Below, in pieces: positions 5,634 through 7,388 of a stretch of 7,388 bases of DNA. Origin of the DNA: Candidatus Margulisiibacteriota bacterium (GTDB taxonomy: Bacteria > Margulisbacteria > WOR-1 > XYC2-FULL-46-14 > JAHJBW01). Both the position numbers and the translations under genes were made by a program. Within the stretch, counting starts at the first letter, position 1, and each line of letters starts with the position of its first letter. The stretch is from NCBI GenBank assembly GCA_018813405.1, contig JAHJBW010000219.1:1-7388 (forward strand), written 5' to 3'. The notes beneath the pieces are model-generated. The model was not told the DNA's origin and did no database searches. It saw nothing but the letters and a program-made list of their open reading frames with translations.

Positions 5634-5662
5634 ATTATACCCAACACTATCCACGGAAGCAA
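5634..5662 (-). promoter_or_regulatory. Possible sigma-70 promoter for pabB-pabC-glmU
   Basis: On the minus strand, TTGCTT (5662-5657) and TATAAT (5639-5634) are 17 bases apart. The -10 box is perfect; the -35 matches only the first three consensus bases. Transcription would start near 5627, giving a leader of about 160 bases that includes the hairpin at 5494-5545. No other pair this good was noticed upstream of pabB. Confidence 0.4.
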
Positions 5663-5682
5663 GAAAAAGGACCTGCATAGAA

Positions 5683-5741
5683 TGTAGGCGATGTCCTACA
5701 ACCGCTCTTCGCTCCCCCATACCCCCGCGAAGAGCGGTTGT
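5683..5741. repeat. Composite palindromic repeat in the spacer
   Basis: Two adjoining palindromes share their middle bases. TGTAGG (5683-5688) pairs with CCTACA (5695-5700) around a six-base loop. ACAACCGCTCTTCGC (5698-5712) is the exact reverse complement of GCGAAGAGCGGTTGT (5727-5741), with a C-rich 14-base loop. The TGTAGG/CCTACA ends match the outermost bases of the element inside pabB, suggesting a related family of dispersed palindromes. Confidence 0.6.
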
Positions 5742-5848
5742 TAGAGGGATAAAGTTCGCTATTATGATAAGCATAAAAGAAATAGAAATATATTTTCTAG
5801 CCATTATAATTGTTTTCATGTGTATTATCGAGAAATATTTATTAACTA

Positions 5849-5880
5849 TTGACATGATTTTCATTTTATGATAAGATAAT
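5849..5880 (+). promoter_or_regulatory. Near-consensus extended -10 promoter for the three-gene cassette
   Basis: TTGACA (5849-5854) is a perfect -35 box. After exactly 17 bases comes TAAGAT (5872-5877) preceded by TG one base away (5869-5870), an extended -10. An overlapping GATAAT (5875-5880) is an alternative at longer spacing. Transcription would begin near 5884, leaving a leader of only about 20 bases. No operator palindrome is visible at the boxes themselves. Confidence 0.7.
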
Positions 5881-5890
5881 ATACACTTTC

Positions 5891-5899
5891 AAGGAGGGG
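5891..5899 (+). promoter_or_regulatory. Strong ribosome-binding site for the first cassette gene
   Basis: AAGGAGGGG ends six bases before the ATG at 5906 and is nearly ideal. It contrasts with the pabB and glmU-like starts across the spacer, which have no such sequence. It shows that the organism does use Shine-Dalgarno initiation, at least for this cassette. Confidence 0.75.
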
Positions 5900-5905
5900 A
5901 ATCAG

Positions 5906-6430
5906 ATGGATGATATAAAATTAAAATTATCAGAATTAGAGAATCAGGTTTCTATAATCAAGGACGCCAGTTTACGCAAGATCGCCTTTGAAAAGCTATT
6001 AGAACGGGGTTTTTATGTGGAAAACACAAAGAAAACATTACCCAAAGCTGATCGAACGAAGGTGCATGGCAAGAAGAAACAGGCATCAAATAGCTATTAC
6101 TCTGAGGCAAAAATACAGGATTCCGTTAAAATCATGAACGTAACCGGCATGCTAAAGGGGATTCCTCCATTAAAGAAATGCAAGTCGAAAATTGACACGT
6201 ATCTATGGGCAATTGCTTATGCAAAAGAAAAAAAAATATTAGGCTTGAATAATCATGAAATTGCATATATCCTCACTAAAAAACTTTATCGCCCGACAAA
6301 ATATTCAACAGTGTATGGTATCCGAAAGAAAGTAAAAGAAGGATTAGTCATGCTGGATCCGGGTTCTGACACATGGATAATTACCCCTGATGGGGAGGCG
6401 TATCTTAAGAGCCTGGCTGATATAGGGTAG
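5906..6430 (+). CDS. Small protein with C-terminal winged-helix-like domain, family unknown
   Basis: I do not recognise this 174-residue protein. Residues 1-35 form a likely amphipathic helix or short coiled coil (LKLSELENQVSII). Residues ~40-65 are a Lys-rich, probably disordered linker. Residues ~95-172 look like a winged helix: helix IDTYLWAIAYAKEKK, then LNNHEIAYILTKKL, a recognition-like helix around YSTVYGIRKKVKEGLV, and a wing with DTWIITPDGEAYL. That ending (aromatic strand, Gly, then Tyr-Leu) recurs in the next gene. There is no signal peptide or membrane segment, so it is cytoplasmic and may bind DNA or a partner protein. The start is secured by a strong ribosome-binding site and promoter. 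The next gene follows after 30 bases, so the two are co-transcribed. Confidence 0.8.
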   Translation: MDDIKLKLSELENQVSIIKDASLRKIAFEKLLERGFYVENTKKTLPKADRTKVHGKKKQASNSYYSEAKIQDSVKIMNVTGMLKGIPPLKKCKSKIDTYLWAIAYAKEKKILGLNNHEIAYILTKKLYRPTKYSTVYGIRKKVKEGLVMLDPGSDTWIITPDGEAYLKSLADIG

Positions 6431-6460
6431 CAGGTTCCAAAATATATTGGAGGAACTATA

Positions 6461-6970
6461 ATGGCAAAAGCATCTTTAGTTATGATGGATGGAACTAAGG
6501 TTCAGATTGATGGAAGTCCGGAAGAAATCATAAAAATTTTGGGCACACATAAAATGGTTACAAAGCATACTGCTCACAAACAAAAAGACGCTCTTCAAAA
6601 AATTGATATCAACGATACAGACCTGACCGATATAATAAATGCTATAAAATCTTGCCAAGAAGCGGACCTTATAGAAAAAAATATCTTGGATAGCAATGGA
6701 CTAGTCGACAGAATCTTATTACCTTTATATATTATCCACGGGGAAGAATCTAGCATTTCTGGTCTAACCTCTGGAGATATAGCTAAAATACTGGCGCAGC
6801 TTGGAATTGGGATTCATGTCGCAAATATTTCTAAGACTCTTTCTTCAGCTGCATCAAAATATGTTTTGGGTGATAAAATTAGAAAGAAAGGTCAGCCAGT
6901 TCGTTATAAAATTTCAAGAAAGGGAATGGCCTATCTTAGATCGGTGATTCAGGTGAAAGAAAATGGATGA
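6461..6970 (+). CDS. Small protein with winged-helix-like C-terminal domain, family unknown
   Basis: This protein has 169 residues and no family I can name. The N-terminus (MAKASLVMMDGTKVQIDGSPEEIIKIL) reads as a small beta hairpin plus helix of the kind xDGTKVxIxGSPEEI. Residues ~38-50 are a polar linker. Residues ~83-160 resemble a winged helix: helix RILLPLYIIHG, then LTSGDIAKILAQLGIG, a helix around NISKTLSSAASKYV, and a wing RYKISRKGMAYL. The HTH pattern (Thr-x-x-Asp/Glu-Ile/Leu-Ala-x-x-Leu-x-x-Leu-Gly) recurs in the following gene. GGAGG at 6449-6453 sits seven bases before the ATG. The stop codon overlaps the start of the next gene by 8 bases, implying translational coupling and perhaps a shared complex. 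Confidence 0.8.
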   Translation: MAKASLVMMDGTKVQIDGSPEEIIKILGTHKMVTKHTAHKQKDALQKIDINDTDLTDIINAIKSCQEADLIEKNILDSNGLVDRILLPLYIIHGEESSISGLTSGDIAKILAQLGIGIHVANISKTLSSAASKYVLGDKIRKKGQPVRYKISRKGMAYLRSVIQVKENG

Positions 6971-7388
6971 TCGAGAACGATTTGCAAAAAAAATTAGCTC
7001 TCTTGGGCTGACAAGGGTTCAACAGGCCTTAGCTCTACTGTGGTTTTATCGAAACAATCAATTCTTTGAGGAGCGCACCGCCTCGGAATTGGCAACCGAC
7101 CTACATGATTTGGGGTTTGGACGTCCCAATGTAACTACACTACATCGGGAATTAGCCAAAAGCAGAATGACAGTAAAAGGAAAGCGCAAAAAAACTTTTC
7201 AAGTTCACATGAAAAGCGTTAATGAACTTGACAAAGAATACAGCTCGCTATTAAGTACTAGAGCCGTTGAAATTTCTCCTTCAGTTATTCCCTTTGATTT
7301 TGTCCAAGGAACACGCCCATATCTTGAGCAAATTGTAAGGCAAATTAATGGGGCTTACGATTACGGATGGTATGACTGCTGTTCAGTC
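6963..7388 (+). CDS. Winged-helix-like protein with C-terminal helical domain, partial at right edge, family unknown
   Basis: An open frame of 142 codons begins at ATG 6963, within the last codons of the previous gene, and runs off the window. An AGGTG near 6949-6953 serves as the ribosome-binding site. The ATG at 6967 is in a frame that stops soon after. Residues ~15-97 look like a winged helix: helix VQQALALLWFY, then RTASELATDLHDLGFG, a helix around NVTTLHRELAKS, and a basic wing (VKGKRKKTFQV). From ~110 a second domain begins (Gly-Thr-Arg-Pro-Tyr-Leu-Glu-Gln-Ile-Val, then Tyr-Asp-Tyr-Gly-Trp-Tyr-Asp-Cys-Cys) that appears all-helical. It may resemble HEPN-type or other alpha-helical effector domains, but too little is present to claim this. 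It is probably the largest and effector component of the cassette. Confidence 0.72.
   Translation, partial: MDDRERFAKKISSLGLTRVQQALALLWFYRNNQFFEERTASELATDLHDLGFGRPNVTTLHRELAKSRMTVKGKRKKTFQVHMKSVNELDKEYSSLLSTRAVEISPSVIPFDFVQGTRPYLEQIVRQINGAYDYGWYDCCSV

Larger units (their letters stand above)
5465..5905. other. Intergenic region between the divergent pab and cassette blocks
   Basis: This 441-base spacer carries no gene I trust. From left to right it holds the heptamer array at the pabB start, a 13-bp-stem hairpin (5494-5545), a possible pabB promoter (5634-5662), a TGTAGG/CCTACA mini-palindrome with a 15-bp-arm palindrome attached (5683-5741), and the plus-strand promoter and ribosome-binding site (5849-5899). 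A further imperfect inverted repeat around 5600-5625 (GCTCGTTCC with AACGAAC) may be another decayed palindrome. Confidence 0.6.

Noticed and set aside
5468..5662. Minus-strand ORF of 64 residues in the spacer
   Set aside because: It is made up of palindromic repeat DNA and the pabB leader, with no recognisable protein features.
5698..5741. 15-bp-arm hairpin as a transcription terminator
   Set aside because: No T-run follows on either strand, and it lies between two divergent 5' ends where no transcript needs to stop. It is better read as a dispersed palindrome.
5382..5864. Minus-strand ORF of 160 residues whose first part (about residues 16-45) looks like a signal peptide
   Set aside because: It overlaps the pabB start by 83 bases in another frame and is mostly a translation of the spacer hairpins and heptamers. 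It has no ribosome-binding site. The hydrophobic start could be a remnant of a decayed secreted-protein gene, but nothing downstream supports it.

Overview
The window is bacterial and moderately AT-rich. It holds two blocks pointing away from each other, separated by a repeat-packed spacer at about 5465-5905. Gene order, the repeat-riddled coding regions and the stand-alone GlmU-type nucleotidyltransferase suggest an uncultured candidate-phylum bacterium of the Margulisbacteria/Saganbacteria or Omnitrophota kind. That placement is a low-confidence impression, because no marker gene is present.

Left block (minus strand, 5464 down to 1). pabB (aminodeoxychorismate synthase component I) overlaps pabC (aminodeoxychorismate lyase) by 4 bases. 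A 60-base gap leads to a GlmU-like N-acetylglucosamine-1-phosphate uridylyltransferase that lacks the acetyltransferase half. PabB and PabC together would turn chorismate into 4-aminobenzoate for folate; the amidotransferase partner PabA is not in the window. The nucleotidyltransferase would feed UDP-GlcNAc to the cell envelope. After a 187-base gap comes a 710-residue protein with a winged-helix-like segment, a GAF-like region and a C-terminal GNAT-like acetyltransferase region. It is followed by the first 74 codons of a membrane protein that runs off the left edge.

All four complete genes of this block carry repeat DNA inside their reading frames. A 115-bp element with 11-bp terminal inverted repeats adds about 38 residues to PabB. 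A 21-bp GC-rich palindrome adds seven residues inside the nucleotide-binding signature loop of the GlmU-like enzyme. Two similar small palindromes lie in linkers of the 710-residue protein. Two arrays of heptanucleotide repeats are translated within pabC. Sister heptamer arrays sit directly against the pabB and glmU start codons, which have no Shine-Dalgarno sequence.

Right block (plus strand, 5906 to the right edge). A near-consensus promoter (TTGACA, 17 bases, extended -10) and a strong ribosome-binding site drive three tightly packed genes. The first two are small proteins ending in winged-helix-like domains. The third starts with a similar domain and leads into a helical region cut off by the window edge. 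I recognise no family for them. The layout fits an accessory cassette, possibly regulatory or defence-related, and it is the best candidate here for an undescribed system. That reading is inference.
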